A stretch of DNA of 64,000 bases from positions 62,001 through 126,000 of the forward strand of contig CAVRXV010000011.1 of the NCBI GenBank assembly GCA_963725255.1, written 5' to 3'. The notes below the pieces were generated by a model, which saw only the letters and a list, made by a program, of their open reading frames with translations, ran no database searches and was not told the origin of the DNA. Each line of letters starts with the position of its first letter. The stretch's first letter is position 1. This document shows, piece after piece, positions 1 through 9,234 of this stretch. The DNA comes from JAIEPX01 sp963725255. Its GTDB lineage: Bacteria > Pseudomonadota > Gammaproteobacteria > JAIEPX01. Position numbers and translations under genes: made by a program.

Positions 1-447
1 TTTCGCGGGCGCATGGAAAAAGCGCTTGACGCTTTATCGTTAGCGCCCGCTGATGTTTTTAATCATAACCTTGAAACCGTGCCACGATTATATAAATCCA
101 TTCGTCCGGGTTCAGATTATCAATGGTCACTCACACTATTAAAAGAGCACAAATTACGTTTTCCCCATATCCCCACTAAATCCGGTTTAATGGTTGGATT
201 AGGTGAAACAGATGCAGAACTCGAACAAGCTTTTGCAGATTTAAGAGCACACAACGTTGATATGCTCACAGTGGGTCAATATTTAGCGCCCAGTAGGCAT
301 CATGCTCGCGTCGAACGTTATGTGACTCCTGCGCAATTTGAGCATTATCATAAAATCGCTACAGAAATAGGATTTTCTCAAGTAGCGAGCGGACCCTTAG
401 TCCGTTCTTCGTATCACGCCGATCAAATGGCGAAGGGTTTAGAGTAA
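1..447 (+). CDS. lipA: Lipoyl synthase LipA, C-terminal part (5' end outside window)
   Basis: Radical SAM enzyme that inserts two sulfurs into protein-bound octanoyl groups to make lipoate on the 2-oxoacid dehydrogenases and the glycine cleavage system. The frame is open from the first base (FRGRMEKALD...), so the gene starts upstream. What remains is the C-terminal half: the NHNLETVPRLY segment, SGLMVGLGE, and the terminal GPLVRSSYHAD with the Arg-Ser-Ser motif that in LipA ligates the auxiliary iron-sulfur cluster. The N-terminal cysteine clusters are not in the window. It ends 23 bp before the next gene on the same strand. Confidence 0.96.
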   Translation, partial: FRGRMEKALDALSLAPADVFNHNLETVPRLYKSIRPGSDYQWSLTLLKEHKLRFPHIPTKSGLMVGLGETDAELEQAFADLRAHNVDMLTVGQYLAPSRHHARVERYVTPAQFEHYHKIATEIGFSQVASGPLVRSSYHADQMAKGLE

Positions 448-470
448 TTTAAAAAGAGGTTAGGACAGCG

Positions 471-2510
471 ATGTTAGAAAGTTTTGCCCACGGAATGGTC
501 ACAACCTTACATACTCATCCCAATTGGGGATATTTTCTTGCTTTTTTTGTTGCCTTTATCGAATCCCTCGCCATTATTGGAACCATAGTACCTGGATCTG
601 TCACCATGACGGCTATAGGGGCCTTAGTAGGTTCGGGTGTATTGCCCGCCACACCAACGTTCATCGTTGCTGTGCTGGGGGCATTAACAGGAGATTTTAT
701 CAGTTATTGGGTTGGAAATTACTTTGATCAAAGGCTCGCAAAAATGTGGCCTTTCACAACACATCCTCAATGGATTTCTGCCGGAGAAGTATTTTTCGAA
801 AAACATGGTGGCAAAAGCGTCATCATCGGACGGTTTTTTGGACCCGTGCGCAGTTTCGTTCCGTTAATTGCGGGCCTTCTACACATGCACCCGATTTATT
901 TTTTAATGGCTGCCATCATTTCAGCAACATTATGGGCTATCGTTTACATGCTACCCGGTGTATTAATTGGCGCCCTATCAATGGAATTACCACCGGGTTT
1001 AGCAACGAAATTTATTCTCTCAATCTTAGCCGGACTTGCCATAATTTGGATATTAGTCTGGCTCACTCGATTCGTAGTACAAAAAATCTGGGGCGTCATT
1101 GATTTAGGTGTAAATAAAGTATGGCAAGGAATGCGTGCACGTAAATCGTGGCATTTTATTACAATGCCATTAGCCGATCCTCGCGAACCAGATTTACACA
1201 ATCAATTATTTCTCTTATTTGGTGCGATAATTTCTTTTACGTTGCTCCTCGTTTTTCTGTGGAATATTACACACCACGGAATTTTGACTGCACTGAACCA
1301 GCCTCTTTACGATTTACTGCAAAGTATTCGTACATCTTCTGTTGATAGCATCATGACGTTGTTTACATTACTCGGCGACCGAAAATGTATATTAAGTTTT
1401 TCTGTCGCGATATTATTATGGCTCACCTATCAACGTAATTGGCGTGCTGCTGCACATTGGTTAGCGTTGATGATTTTAGTCATTGGCAGTGCACTAACCA
1501 TTAAATATGGCTATTATTCTCCTAGACCTTCTCCCGATTTACCCGCCAATTCAACATCATCATTACCCAGTGGCCACACTATTTTTACACTCGCATTTTT
1601 TGGATTTTTATCCGTAATCATCGGACACGAATTACCACCGGCTCAAAGAAAACGCTGCTACAAAATTGCATTAACAATGGTTGGATTAGCCGCATTTTCA
1701 CGCCTGTATCTTGGCCCACACTGGTTAACGGATATTATTGCGAGCTTTTTGTTAGGATTAACGTGTCTTTTAATTGTCACCATTTCTTACAGACGACACC
1801 TTACCACGCACATCTCACCGAAAAAATTAAGCATTGCATCGATAATTATTTTATTGATCTTGTGGTCTGCTTATAGTACGTGGAAATATGATGAAACCCT
1901 AGAATTTCACCATCACCCATCCAAAGCGGTGCATATCACTGAAAATGATTGGTGGCAAAAATTAAATCCTGTCATCCCAACAGTACGGCACAACCGCTTA
2001 GGAAATCCCGCTGATCCATTGAATATTGAATGGTATGGTTCACTCGAATCCATTAAACAACAACTGGAAAATAAAGGGTGGGAGAGCCACTACTCCACAT
2101 TTAATTTTCAAGGATTTTTTGACAGACTTTCTCTACAGGATTCTGATCGGCGCTTACCACTACTTCCGCAGCTGTATCACAATCGTCCTCCTGCACTTCT
2201 CATGACAAAAATGAACGATCAAAATCGCTACGATGTTGTGTTATATTTATGGCAATCTGATATTGATTTGATCGATCATGAATCATCTCTCTGGCTCGGA
2301 ACTCTGCTGGAATATGAAGATCCCCACCAAGCGATTCTTCATCCCACCAAAGAGCCTAAATCGACCTTTAAGGATGTGTTACCACTTCTTATTCATGATC
2401 TTCAAAATGAAAAAACCACTACGATTCAGTTATTTCAATCCGAACGTACTTCTGCTCCGCATCTCAAACACTGGGATGGGAAAATACTACAGATACAAAA
2501 TCAGGAATAA
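471..2510 (+). CDS. DedA / PAP2 phosphatase / LssY-C fusion membrane protein
   Basis: Three domains can be read in 679 residues. Residues about 10-215 are DedA (SNARE-associated) family, with the RFFGPVR motif at 121-127 and several membrane helices. Residues about 240-440 are a type 2 phosphatidic acid phosphatase with the three active-site motifs: KYGYYSPRP from K345, PSGH at 366-369 and SRLYLGPHWLTD at 410-421. After a last helix (about 453-470), residues 475-679 match the soluble LssY C-terminal domain. This order is that of LssY, encoded with the Legionella lss secretion genes, although no type I secretion genes are present here. Likely an inner-membrane lipid phosphatase; the substrate is unknown. 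TTAGGA precedes the ATG. Confidence 0.88.
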   Translation: MLESFAHGMVTTLHTHPNWGYFLAFFVAFIESLAIIGTIVPGSVTMTAIGALVGSGVLPATPTFIVAVLGALTGDFISYWVGNYFDQRLAKMWPFTTHPQWISAGEVFFEKHGGKSVIIGRFFGPVRSFVPLIAGLLHMHPIYFLMAAIISATLWAIVYMLPGVLIGALSMELPPGLATKFILSILAGLAIIWILVWLTRFVVQKIWGVIDLGVNKVWQGMRARKSWHFITMPLADPREPDLHNQLFLLFGAIISFTLLLVFLWNITHHGILTALNQPLYDLLQSIRTSSVDSIMTLFTLLGDRKCILSFSVAILLWLTYQRNWRAAAHWLALMILVIGSALTIKYGYYSPRPSPDLPANSTSSLPSGHTIFTLAFFGFLSVIIGHELPPAQRKRCYKIALTMVGLAAFSRLYLGPHWLTDIIASFLLGLTCLLIVTISYRRHLTTHISPKKLSIASIIILLILWSAYSTWKYDETLEFHHHPSKAVHITENDWWQKLNPVIPTVRHNRLGNPADPLNIEWYGSLESIKQQLENKGWESHYSTFNFQGFFDRLSLQDSDRRLPLLPQLYHNRPPALLMTKMNDQNRYDVVLYLWQSDIDLIDHESSLWLGTLLEYEDPHQAILHPTKEPKSTFKDVLPLLIHDLQNEKTTTIQLFQSERTSAPHLKHWDGKILQIQNQE

Positions 2511-2561
2511 ACTTAGCGGAAGATTTATTATCCTAGATTATGAATTGCCAGACAGATAGGA

Positions 2562-2588
2562 GAAGGGAAAGAACAGATCTTTCCCTTC
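2562..2588. terminator. Hairpin between convergent genes
   Basis: Perfect 11-bp stem (GAAGGGAAAGA at 2562-2572, complement at 2578-2588) with a 5-nt loop, lying between the stop of the LssY-like gene and the stop of the opposite-strand gene. The A/T-rich tail on the + side suggests a terminator that may serve both genes; neither side has a strong T run. Confidence 0.6.
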
Positions 2589-2594
2589 ATTAAA

Positions 2595-4244
2595 TTATTT
2601 ATTCTTGAATTGCATATCCGAAAATAACTGAGAAGAGGCAGCTTGTGATTGATCAGCTTGCACTTCTGTGGTTGCTGCACCAAATGAGGTAACAACCCCA
2701 TGAGCATTCAATAAGCTAGTGACCTCACCCATTTTGGGTTGCAGCACTTCAGCGAATGTAGTCCCTTTTTTAGCATTAGGAACACCTTCAACGTTGAGGC
2801 AGTCTCGTAATGATTCGGGTGCAGCCTGAAACCAAGACATAATGAATTCAAAAAAGTTTTGTAGGGCTCTAACTAAAACACCATTTTCTGCTTCTAGTTT
2901 TTCATTTGCAGATGCAAGTTTTTCATTGTCTGCTTTAAGCCCAGCTACGTCTCTGGTCAATCCATTAATTTGTTTAGTTTGCTCAGCTATTACTCCTGAA
3001 TGAGTTCCTAAATCTGCAGATAATCTCTCATTAGTTCTCTGCAACAAAGCAAATTGAGAATTTACACCTGCAGATGCTCTATTGTCGGCTTTAGTCGGTG
3101 AAGTTTGCTGAGTTCTTTCCAACTCTTCAATTTGAGCTCTATTTCGCAACACTTCCTCTTTGAGAAGCCTAATAGCATCTTCTTTCTGATTCACAAGGCT
3201 GCTAAATTCTGATTCTTTGGCCTTAAGAGCACTTTGATATGCTGCTTCATTTTGCATAAGTTGTTGTCTGGTTTGCCCTTGTACTTGAGAATCCCTATCC
3301 TTTGACTCTTTCAGTTGACCTTGCAACTCTTGGATCTTGACCCTGAGGCCCTGTATATCTTGAGATTCTTGAGCTAATTCAGTGCTTTGTTCCCTAATTT
3401 TCAGATTCAATCGAGCTTCTTCTTCCACCATTCTTTGAATTCTTGCTTTAAGCCCTTCTGTAGAACCATGAACCTGCTCTAGCTGTCTTTTAAGATTATG
3501 TGTAATTTGTACCGTTCTTTTATATTGAATCTGACGAACTTTAACCATTTCTCCGAGTGCGTATAATCGACTAGGTAAGCCAGTCCAACTACCAAATTCT
3601 TGAACTCTATTTTGTTTTATAAGCTGGGTGAATATTTGTGCAAAAGCTAAAAATGTATGCGTTTTCCTAGCCTCTTCTTCACGAGAAAGAAGACGCTCTT
3701 CAATTTTTCCCTTTACACTGACAAGTTTGAAGTATTGTCCACCTCTTTCTATTACAGGAATCGGATTATTGTAAATATCGAGAACTACCATAGGGTAAAA
3801 TTCATCTTTCCCATTTGTGTCGTTCATTACTTTAGTTAAAAACAAAATAGCTTTTAAAATAACATGCATATGGCTACTAGAAGGGGAACCTTTCATTTTA
3901 CGTCTTGATTGAGCGGTAGTGTCAGGATTAGCAGTCGCAGCAGTAAAAAAATTAAACGCTTTATCTGCAGCAGCTGTATCCCCATTAAACGCATAATAAA
4001 ATTGATTTTTAAAACTCTGTTGTGCATTAGGAAAAAAATAGTAATTATATTTAGCTTCACCTGTTACACCATAGCTTGTAGCGGTATCAAGTACTGCTTT
4101 CCACGCAAGCTGGATATATTCATCTACACTAATATCTTTAGCTTGTTCACCTTTGCCGCTTACGATAGGAAAAGAGACAATTTCTCCACACACTTCTATA
4201 TTATTCACATCAGCTAAATGATCGTATGCTAAACTTGATTTCAT
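2595..4244 (-). CDS. Orphan coiled-coil protein, candidate secreted effector
   Basis: 549 residues, no family recognised. The N-terminal 230 residues look globular. Residues about 235-450 are a long, charged heptad-rich coiled coil (many Leu, Glu, Gln, Lys; SANEKLEAENGVLV near 440-455). The last 90 residues are a separate segment ending in a Gln/Ser-rich tail. There is no signal peptide or membrane helix. The start is supported by GGAG 8 bases upstream of the ATG. A single gene with its own 190-bp upstream region. Size, coiled coil and lack of homology fit Dot/Icm-type effectors, but that is an inference; no secretion genes are in the window. Confidence 0.7.
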   Translation of the reverse strand: MKSSLAYDHLADVNNIEVCGEIVSFPIVSGKGEQAKDISVDEYIQLAWKAVLDTATSYGVTGEAKYNYYFFPNAQQSFKNQFYYAFNGDTAAADKAFNFFTAATANPDTTAQSRRKMKGSPSSSHMHVILKAILFLTKVMNDTNGKDEFYPMVVLDIYNNPIPVIERGGQYFKLVSVKGKIEERLLSREEEARKTHTFLAFAQIFTQLIKQNRVQEFGSWTGLPSRLYALGEMVKVRQIQYKRTVQITHNLKRQLEQVHGSTEGLKARIQRMVEEEARLNLKIREQSTELAQESQDIQGLRVKIQELQGQLKESKDRDSQVQGQTRQQLMQNEAAYQSALKAKESEFSSLVNQKEDAIRLLKEEVLRNRAQIEELERTQQTSPTKADNRASAGVNSQFALLQRTNERLSADLGTHSGVIAEQTKQINGLTRDVAGLKADNEKLASANEKLEAENGVLVRALQNFFEFIMSWFQAAPESLRDCLNVEGVPNAKKGTTFAEVLQPKMGEVTSLLNAHGVVTSFGAATTEVQADQSQAASSQLFSDMQFKNK

Positions 4245-4438
4245 AATTTCTACTCCAATATGCCTTTAATTTTTGCTAACAAATAAGCCAGACGATAACA
4301 GAGATCCGGTGAAATGTCAATTATTTCTATGAAGAATCCACATTTTTGCTCCAAAAAATGAGGCCATAAAACCCCGTAAATTATAATAATTTAGCATAAA
4401 ATTGACTGGGGAAACTGATTACTCTAAATAACTTCACA

Positions 4439-5068
4439 TTACTCTGGATGCTGGCCAATCTCTTTCCCCCAAGCAGGCAGCAAATCCTGCTCAATTCCCA
4501 GAGTATTCAAAATTCGAGCCACCACAAAATCCACCAGCTCATCAATAGTCTTAGGTTGATGATAAAAGCCTGGGGACGCAGGCATAATCACAGTATTCAA
4601 TCGAGCTAATTTCAACATATTCTCTAAATGAATTGCGGATAAAGGCATTTCGCGAGGCACCAAAATGAGTTTGCGCTGCTCTTTAATCACTACATCAGCG
4701 GCTCGTTCGATTAAATTATTACTCAATCCATTCGCAATCGCTGCCAGTGTTCCACTGCTACACGGACATACAATCATTCCATCAATATAAGCGGATCCAC
4801 TCGCGATCGGCGCAGTCCACTCCTGCGCAGAAAAAACATCGAGCTGATTCGCATCAACAGAAAAACGCTGTTGAATAAATTCTTTGAGCAAAGAAGATTG
4901 TCCGGGAATATTTAAATTTTCTTCGTGAATCGCAACGGCGCGCGCCGCTTCAGAAACCAATAAATAAACATGATGCCCTGATTTTAACAAACATTCTAAT
5001 AAGCGAAGTCCGTAACGAAATCCAGATGCGCCTGTAATTGCTAACGTCAGCGTTAATTTTTTACTCAT
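4439..5068 (-). CDS. ubiX: Flavin prenyltransferase UbiX
   Basis: 209 residues, the usual length. UbiX joins a dimethylallyl group to FMN to make the prenylated cofactor used by the UbiD decarboxylase in ubiquinone synthesis. Visible are the N-terminal ITGASGFRYG nucleotide-binding turn, CPCSSGTLAAIANGLSNNLIERAADV, the PREMPLSAIHLENML segment and the MPASPGFYHQP motif near the C terminus. It lies downstream of mpl on the same strand with a large palindrome between them (5082-5142), so cotranscription may be attenuated there. Confidence 0.95.
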   Translation of the reverse strand: MSKKLTLTLAITGASGFRYGLRLLECLLKSGHHVYLLVSEAARAVAIHEENLNIPGQSSLLKEFIQQRFSVDANQLDVFSAQEWTAPIASGSAYIDGMIVCPCSSGTLAAIANGLSNNLIERAADVVIKEQRKLILVPREMPLSAIHLENMLKLARLNTVIMPASPGFYHQPKTIDELVDFVVARILNTLGIEQDLLPAWGKEIGQHPE

Positions 5069-5081
5069 TATATTTATCCCT

Positions 5082-5142
5082 GGGGTCAGGCATGCATCTT
5101 TGCGTCTAACAAGGTTAGATGCAAAGATGCATGCCTGACCCC
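5082..5142. repeat. GGGGTCAGG palindrome, copy 1 (mpl-ubiX gap)
   Basis: Long hairpin: a 22-bp perfect outer stem (5082-5103 with 5121-5142), one mismatch, then 6 more base pairs around a 3-nt loop. It begins GGGGTCAGGCATGCA, as in the copies at 33557 and 35277, but the inner arm is different. It fills almost the whole mpl-ubiX gap. Confidence 0.85.
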
Positions 5143-5146
5143 GATT

Positions 5147-6490
5147 TTAAATTCCCAACGCGCGCACAATCGCAGCAGCATCCTGATTGGATAACACTAA
5201 AATTACATCACCGGAATTCACTTTTTCTTTTACAGCTTGAGCAAGAATAGGTAAATCTTCACACACTGTTGCAGGACAATCGACAGAACCTGCTAATGCA
5301 GCAACATCCCATTCTACAGTAGAAGGCGCGAGAAAAAATGCTCCATCCACATCTGAAAATACACTGGTTAAAGTATTTTGATGATGCCCCGTTCGCATTG
5401 TGTACGAACCAAAATCAACCACAGTAAAAATTCGAGTGGATCCTAAATTGGCGCGAGCACCCGCTAACGTTGTTTTAATCGCAGTCGGATGATGCGCAAA
5501 ATCGTCATAGACTTTCACACCAGAAACTTCGCCTCGAAAATGCATGCGACGCGCCACACCTTCAAATGTTGATAATGCGGCAGTAGCTTTATTAGGATCA
5601 ACACCAGCATGTACTGCTGCAGCAATCGCAGCCAATGCATTTTCCACATTATGCTGACCAATTAATTTCCACTGAACTTTGCCAATTAATGTTCCTTGAT
5701 GATAAACAGAAAATTGACTACCATCTTTTGAAACATCACGCGCATGCCAATCACCATTTTCTCCAGCAAATTTTACAACACTACTCCAGCAACCTCGCAC
5801 TAAAACATCATTGCAATTATTATCCGTTGCATTCGAAATAATTTGGCCTTTACTCGGAATCGTTCGTACTAAATAATGAAATTGTTTTTTGATGGCTTCT
5901 AAATTCTCGTAAATATCGGCGTGATCAAATTCAATATTATTCATAATGACAGTTTTAGGATGATAGTGAATAAATTTCGGGCGTTTATCAAAAAATGCAC
6001 TGTCATATTCATCCGCTTCGATTACAAAAAATGGACTCTCTGTTAAACGTGCGGTGACACCAAAATTATGAGGCTCTCCACCAATCAAAAATCCAGGATT
6101 TAATCCTGCACTTTCTAAAATCCACGACACCAAACTGGTTGTGGTTGTTTTTCCGTGTGTGCCACTCACAGCAATGACCCATTTCGACGCTAAGACATGC
6201 TCAGCTAACCATTGCGGTCCTGAAGTATACGGTAATCCTGAATCTAATAATGCTTCTACAACAGGATATCCTCGCGACATCACATTCCCAACCACCACGC
6301 AATCTGCAGTTTTATCCAGCAAATCGGCATCATAGCCTTCTTGCAAAGGAATTCCGACATCAACCAATTGCCGTGCCAATTCCGAGTGAATATTCTTATC
6401 AAGGCCAATGACATCATGACCCAGCTGCTTTGCCATCAAAGCCAAACCGCTCATGAACTTGCCACAAGCCCCTAAAATTTGAATCCTCAT
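5147..6490 (-). CDS. mpl: UDP-MurNAc:L-Ala-gamma-D-Glu-meso-DAP ligase Mpl
   Basis: 447 residues. Cytoplasmic Mur-ligase family enzyme of peptidoglycan recycling: it attaches the recovered tripeptide to UDP-N-acetylmuramate. The N-terminal Rossmann segment is MRIQILGACGKFMSGLA, the ATP loop is GTHGKTTTT (about 113-121), and the central NNIEFDHADIYENL and the C-terminal RRMHFRGEVSGVKVYDDFAHHPTAI are characteristic of Mpl rather than MurC. It is divergent from the pfp gene; the ATG lies just after a GGTAAGG ribosome site. Usual length, no lesions. Confidence 0.95.
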   Translation of the reverse strand: MRIQILGACGKFMSGLALMAKQLGHDVIGLDKNIHSELARQLVDVGIPLQEGYDADLLDKTADCVVVGNVMSRGYPVVEALLDSGLPYTSGPQWLAEHVLASKWVIAVSGTHGKTTTTSLVSWILESAGLNPGFLIGGEPHNFGVTARLTESPFFVIEADEYDSAFFDKRPKFIHYHPKTVIMNNIEFDHADIYENLEAIKKQFHYLVRTIPSKGQIISNATDNNCNDVLVRGCWSSVVKFAGENGDWHARDVSKDGSQFSVYHQGTLIGKVQWKLIGQHNVENALAAIAAAVHAGVDPNKATAALSTFEGVARRMHFRGEVSGVKVYDDFAHHPTAIKTTLAGARANLGSTRIFTVVDFGSYTMRTGHHQNTLTSVFSDVDGAFFLAPSTVEWDVAALAGSVDCPATVCEDLPILAQAVKEKVNSGDVILVLSNQDAAAIVRALGI

Positions 6491-6565
6491 TGCCTTACCT
6501 CACTGTTAACTGATACCCGCATACTTTCTCACAACTCAAGACGCGACGCCATTTTTTTTCTCTGA

Positions 6566-6571
6566 TATAAT
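6566..6571 (+). promoter_or_regulatory. Candidate -10 box of pfp
   Basis: A perfect TATAAT 31 bases before the chosen ATG of the phosphofructokinase gene. No convincing -35 box is seen 16-18 bases upstream. Confidence 0.4.
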
Positions 6572-6602
6572 CCGCCATTATTTTGGTTATAAGGTAGTGA
6601 CT

Positions 6603-7871
6603 ATGGCTGGAAACAACGTCTTTTATGCACAATCCGGTGGCGCGACCGCTGTGATTAATGCATCGGCGTGCGGAGTGATTGAGACTGCACGAAAGCACTC
6701 AGATCATTTGGGCAAGGTCTATGTTGGTCGGAATGGCATTTTAGGCGCATTACGCGAAGAGCTTATCGATACCAGTCAAGAATCGCCCGAAGCAATTTCT
6801 GCTTTGCGTTACACTCCATCCAGCGCCTTCGGATCTTGCCGTTATAAACTCAAAGGTCTCGAAGAAAATCGCGCAGAATACGAACGCTTGATCGAAGTGT
6901 TTCAAGCCCACAACATTGGTTATTTTTTCTACAACGGCGGCGGAGATTCTCAAGATACTTCTCACAAAGTTTCACAAATGGCTCAAAAAATGGGCGTTCC
7001 TTTAACATGTATCGGAATTCCAAAAACCGTCGATAACGATTTACCTTTTACAGACAACTCTCCAGGATTTGGTTCTGTCGCAAAATACGTGGCTGTTTCC
7101 ATTCTCGAAGCGGGATTAGATGTCGCTGGAATGGCCTCCACTTCTACAAAAGTATTTATTATGGAAGTGATGGGCAGACATACAGGATGGATTGCGGCAT
7201 CAGCAGGACTTGCGAGTGAAAAAGAAAACGAGCCACCGCATATTATTTTATTTCCTGAAATTCCTTTTAATTCTGAACATTTTATTCGACGCGTCGATGA
7301 ATGCGTAAAAAATTACGGCTACTGTGTGATCGCAGTTTCTGAAGGTGTTCGCAATGAAGAGGGGCAATTTTTAGCCGATTCAGGATTGCGTGACGCATTT
7401 GGTCACGCGCAACTCGGTGGCGTTGCACCCACAATTGCACAATTAATTAAATCTTCACTCGGTTTTAAATATCACTGGGCCGTTGCAGATTATTTACAAC
7501 GAGCAGCACGACATATTGCGTCTAAAACCGATGTTGAACAAGCTTATGCACTAGGAAAAGCTGCTGTTGAACAAGCATTGAAAGGAACAAACGGCGTGAT
7601 GCTCACATTGGAACGTGTCAGTGAGTCACCTTATCAATGGAAAATCGGCACCGCTCCGCTAGAAAAAGTCGCGAACGTCGAAAAAGGATTGCCGCGCGAA
7701 TTTATCAGCGAAAACGGAATGCATATTACTCCTGCATGCCGACGTTATTTACAGCCATTAATTTTAGGCGAAGATTATCCACCTTATCGTAACGGAGTTC
7801 CGGATTATGTTCGCTTGAAAAATACTCTAATTAAGAAAAAACTTGAGTCATTATTCAGCATTGGGGGTTGA
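6603..7871 (+). CDS. pfp: Pyrophosphate-type 6-phosphofructokinase
   Basis: Phosphorylates fructose 6-phosphate, in this subgroup with PPi as donor, giving a reversible glycolytic step. 422 residues from the ATG at 6603; this start was chosen over the GTG at 6597 because AAGG (6591-6594) is 8 bases from the ATG but only 2 from the GTG. Motifs: AQSGGATAVIN at the N terminus, YNGGGDSQDT, GIPKTVDNDL (Lys where ATP-dependent enzymes have Gly, typical of PPi users) and MEVMGRHTGWIAA. The donor preference is inferred from motifs. The sodium symporter gene follows 9 bp after the stop. Confidence 0.9.
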   Translation: MAGNNVFYAQSGGATAVINASACGVIETARKHSDHLGKVYVGRNGILGALREELIDTSQESPEAISALRYTPSSAFGSCRYKLKGLEENRAEYERLIEVFQAHNIGYFFYNGGGDSQDTSHKVSQMAQKMGVPLTCIGIPKTVDNDLPFTDNSPGFGSVAKYVAVSILEAGLDVAGMASTSTKVFIMEVMGRHTGWIAASAGLASEKENEPPHIILFPEIPFNSEHFIRRVDECVKNYGYCVIAVSEGVRNEEGQFLADSGLRDAFGHAQLGGVAPTIAQLIKSSLGFKYHWAVADYLQRAARHIASKTDVEQAYALGKAAVEQALKGTNGVMLTLERVSESPYQWKIGTAPLEKVANVEKGLPREFISENGMHITPACRRYLQPLILGEDYPPYRNGVPDYVRLKNTLIKKKLESLFSIGG

Positions 7872-7880
7872 GTAACAATT

Positions 7881-9227
7881 ATGGCTCGATCACAATGGTC
7901 TTCTCCTCTTTCTTTTATAGTTGTCTCCACCGCGGCGATGGTAGGCCTCGGCAATATCTGGCATTTTTCTACTTTGGTAGGAATGAATGGTGGTGGCGCT
8001 TTTGTTTTAGTGTATTTGCTCTTTGTTTTTCTACTGGGAATTCCCATGATGTCGAGCGAAATTTTAATCGGCAGGCGCAGCGTGAGAAATCCTGTCGATG
8101 CTTTTCGCACAACCGCTATCCAAAGTTTACATAGTCCTAAGTGGTCGCTGGCTGGCGGTTTACAAATCATTACGGGTCTTTTAATTCTCACATACTTCTG
8201 CGTAATTTCAGGTTGGATTTTACATTATATTTTTCTTGCAGCCCGACATAAATTTGAAAATATATCCATAGAAGGCGCAAATCAAGCTTTCGCGCAACTT
8301 TTAAATGCCCCTATTAATATGGCATTTTGGGATACATTATTTATTATCGCGATGGTTTGTACCATTAGTCTTCACATCAGAAAACGATTAGAAAAAGTAA
8401 TCATTGTTGCACTACTCGCCACACTGACGTTAATCATCACATTAATTGTTTATGCCTTTGAAACATCAAGTTTCGCACATAGCCTTAATTATTTATTTAC
8501 ACCCGACTTCAGTAAATTAAGTGCCCGAAGTGTATTAATTGCACTGGGACAAGCTTTTTTCAGTCTAGGCATTGGCACCGGCATCATGCTGACCTATGGT
8601 ACCTATGTGACCAAAGAAACATCCATTTTAAAATCCTGCACTATCATTGCAATCAGTGATTGTGTGATTGCTCTTCTCGCAGGCATGGCAATTTTCCCTC
8701 TGATTTTTGCCAATAATCTTTCACCTAATCAAGGTTTTAGTTTAATTTTTCAGACCCTTCCAGTCGCATTTGGGCATATGCCATTCGGCCATCTTTTTGG
8801 CACTCTGTTTTTTATAATGCTTGAAATCACCACTTTTATTTCAGCAATCGCACTACTCATGCCAACCGTTATTTTTTGTCGCGAAGCATTACTCTGGAGA
8901 CGAACAAAATCCGCTATTGTGTCTGGAATTCTAGTGTGGGTCGTCAGCATGGGAGTCATTGTTTCATTTAATATTGCAAAAAATTTCAAAATCATTGGTT
9001 TAAATTTCTTTGAGTTCATCGATTTTCTCACCGGAGATATCATGTTGCCCATTGGTGGATTATTAGTGGCAATCATGACAGGTTGGATGATGTTTCGAAA
9101 AGATACCTCAGATGAATTAGGTGTAAATCCACGTGGACTTGCATTTAGAAGCTGGCGTTTAGCCGTTCGTTATGTCGCGCCCGTTGCAATATTATTAATT
9201 TTCTGCCACCTGTTAGGTCTTTTTTAA
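7881..9227 (+). CDS. Sodium-dependent transporter, NSS (LeuT) family
   Basis: 448-residue integral membrane protein with about 11-12 hydrophobic helices. The first helix carries VGLGNIWHFSTLVGMNGGGAF, matching the unwound sodium- and substrate-binding TM1 of bacterial neurotransmitter:sodium symporters. Likely an inner-membrane sodium-coupled importer of an amino acid or similar solute; the substrate cannot be read from sequence. It is spaced 9 bp behind pfp (probable operon) and runs convergent to the aromatic amino acid permease, with 7 bp between the stops. Confidence 0.85.
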   Translation: MARSQWSSPLSFIVVSTAAMVGLGNIWHFSTLVGMNGGGAFVLVYLLFVFLLGIPMMSSEILIGRRSVRNPVDAFRTTAIQSLHSPKWSLAGGLQIITGLLILTYFCVISGWILHYIFLAARHKFENISIEGANQAFAQLLNAPINMAFWDTLFIIAMVCTISLHIRKRLEKVIIVALLATLTLIITLIVYAFETSSFAHSLNYLFTPDFSKLSARSVLIALGQAFFSLGIGTGIMLTYGTYVTKETSILKSCTIIAISDCVIALLAGMAIFPLIFANNLSPNQGFSLIFQTLPVAFGHMPFGHLFGTLFFIMLEITTFISAIALLMPTVIFCREALLWRRTKSAIVSGILVWVVSMGVIVSFNIAKNFKIIGLNFFEFIDFLTGDIMLPIGGLLVAIMTGWMMFRKDTSDELGVNPRGLAFRSWRLAVRYVAPVAILLIFCHLLGLF

Positions 9228-9234
9228 TTTCATT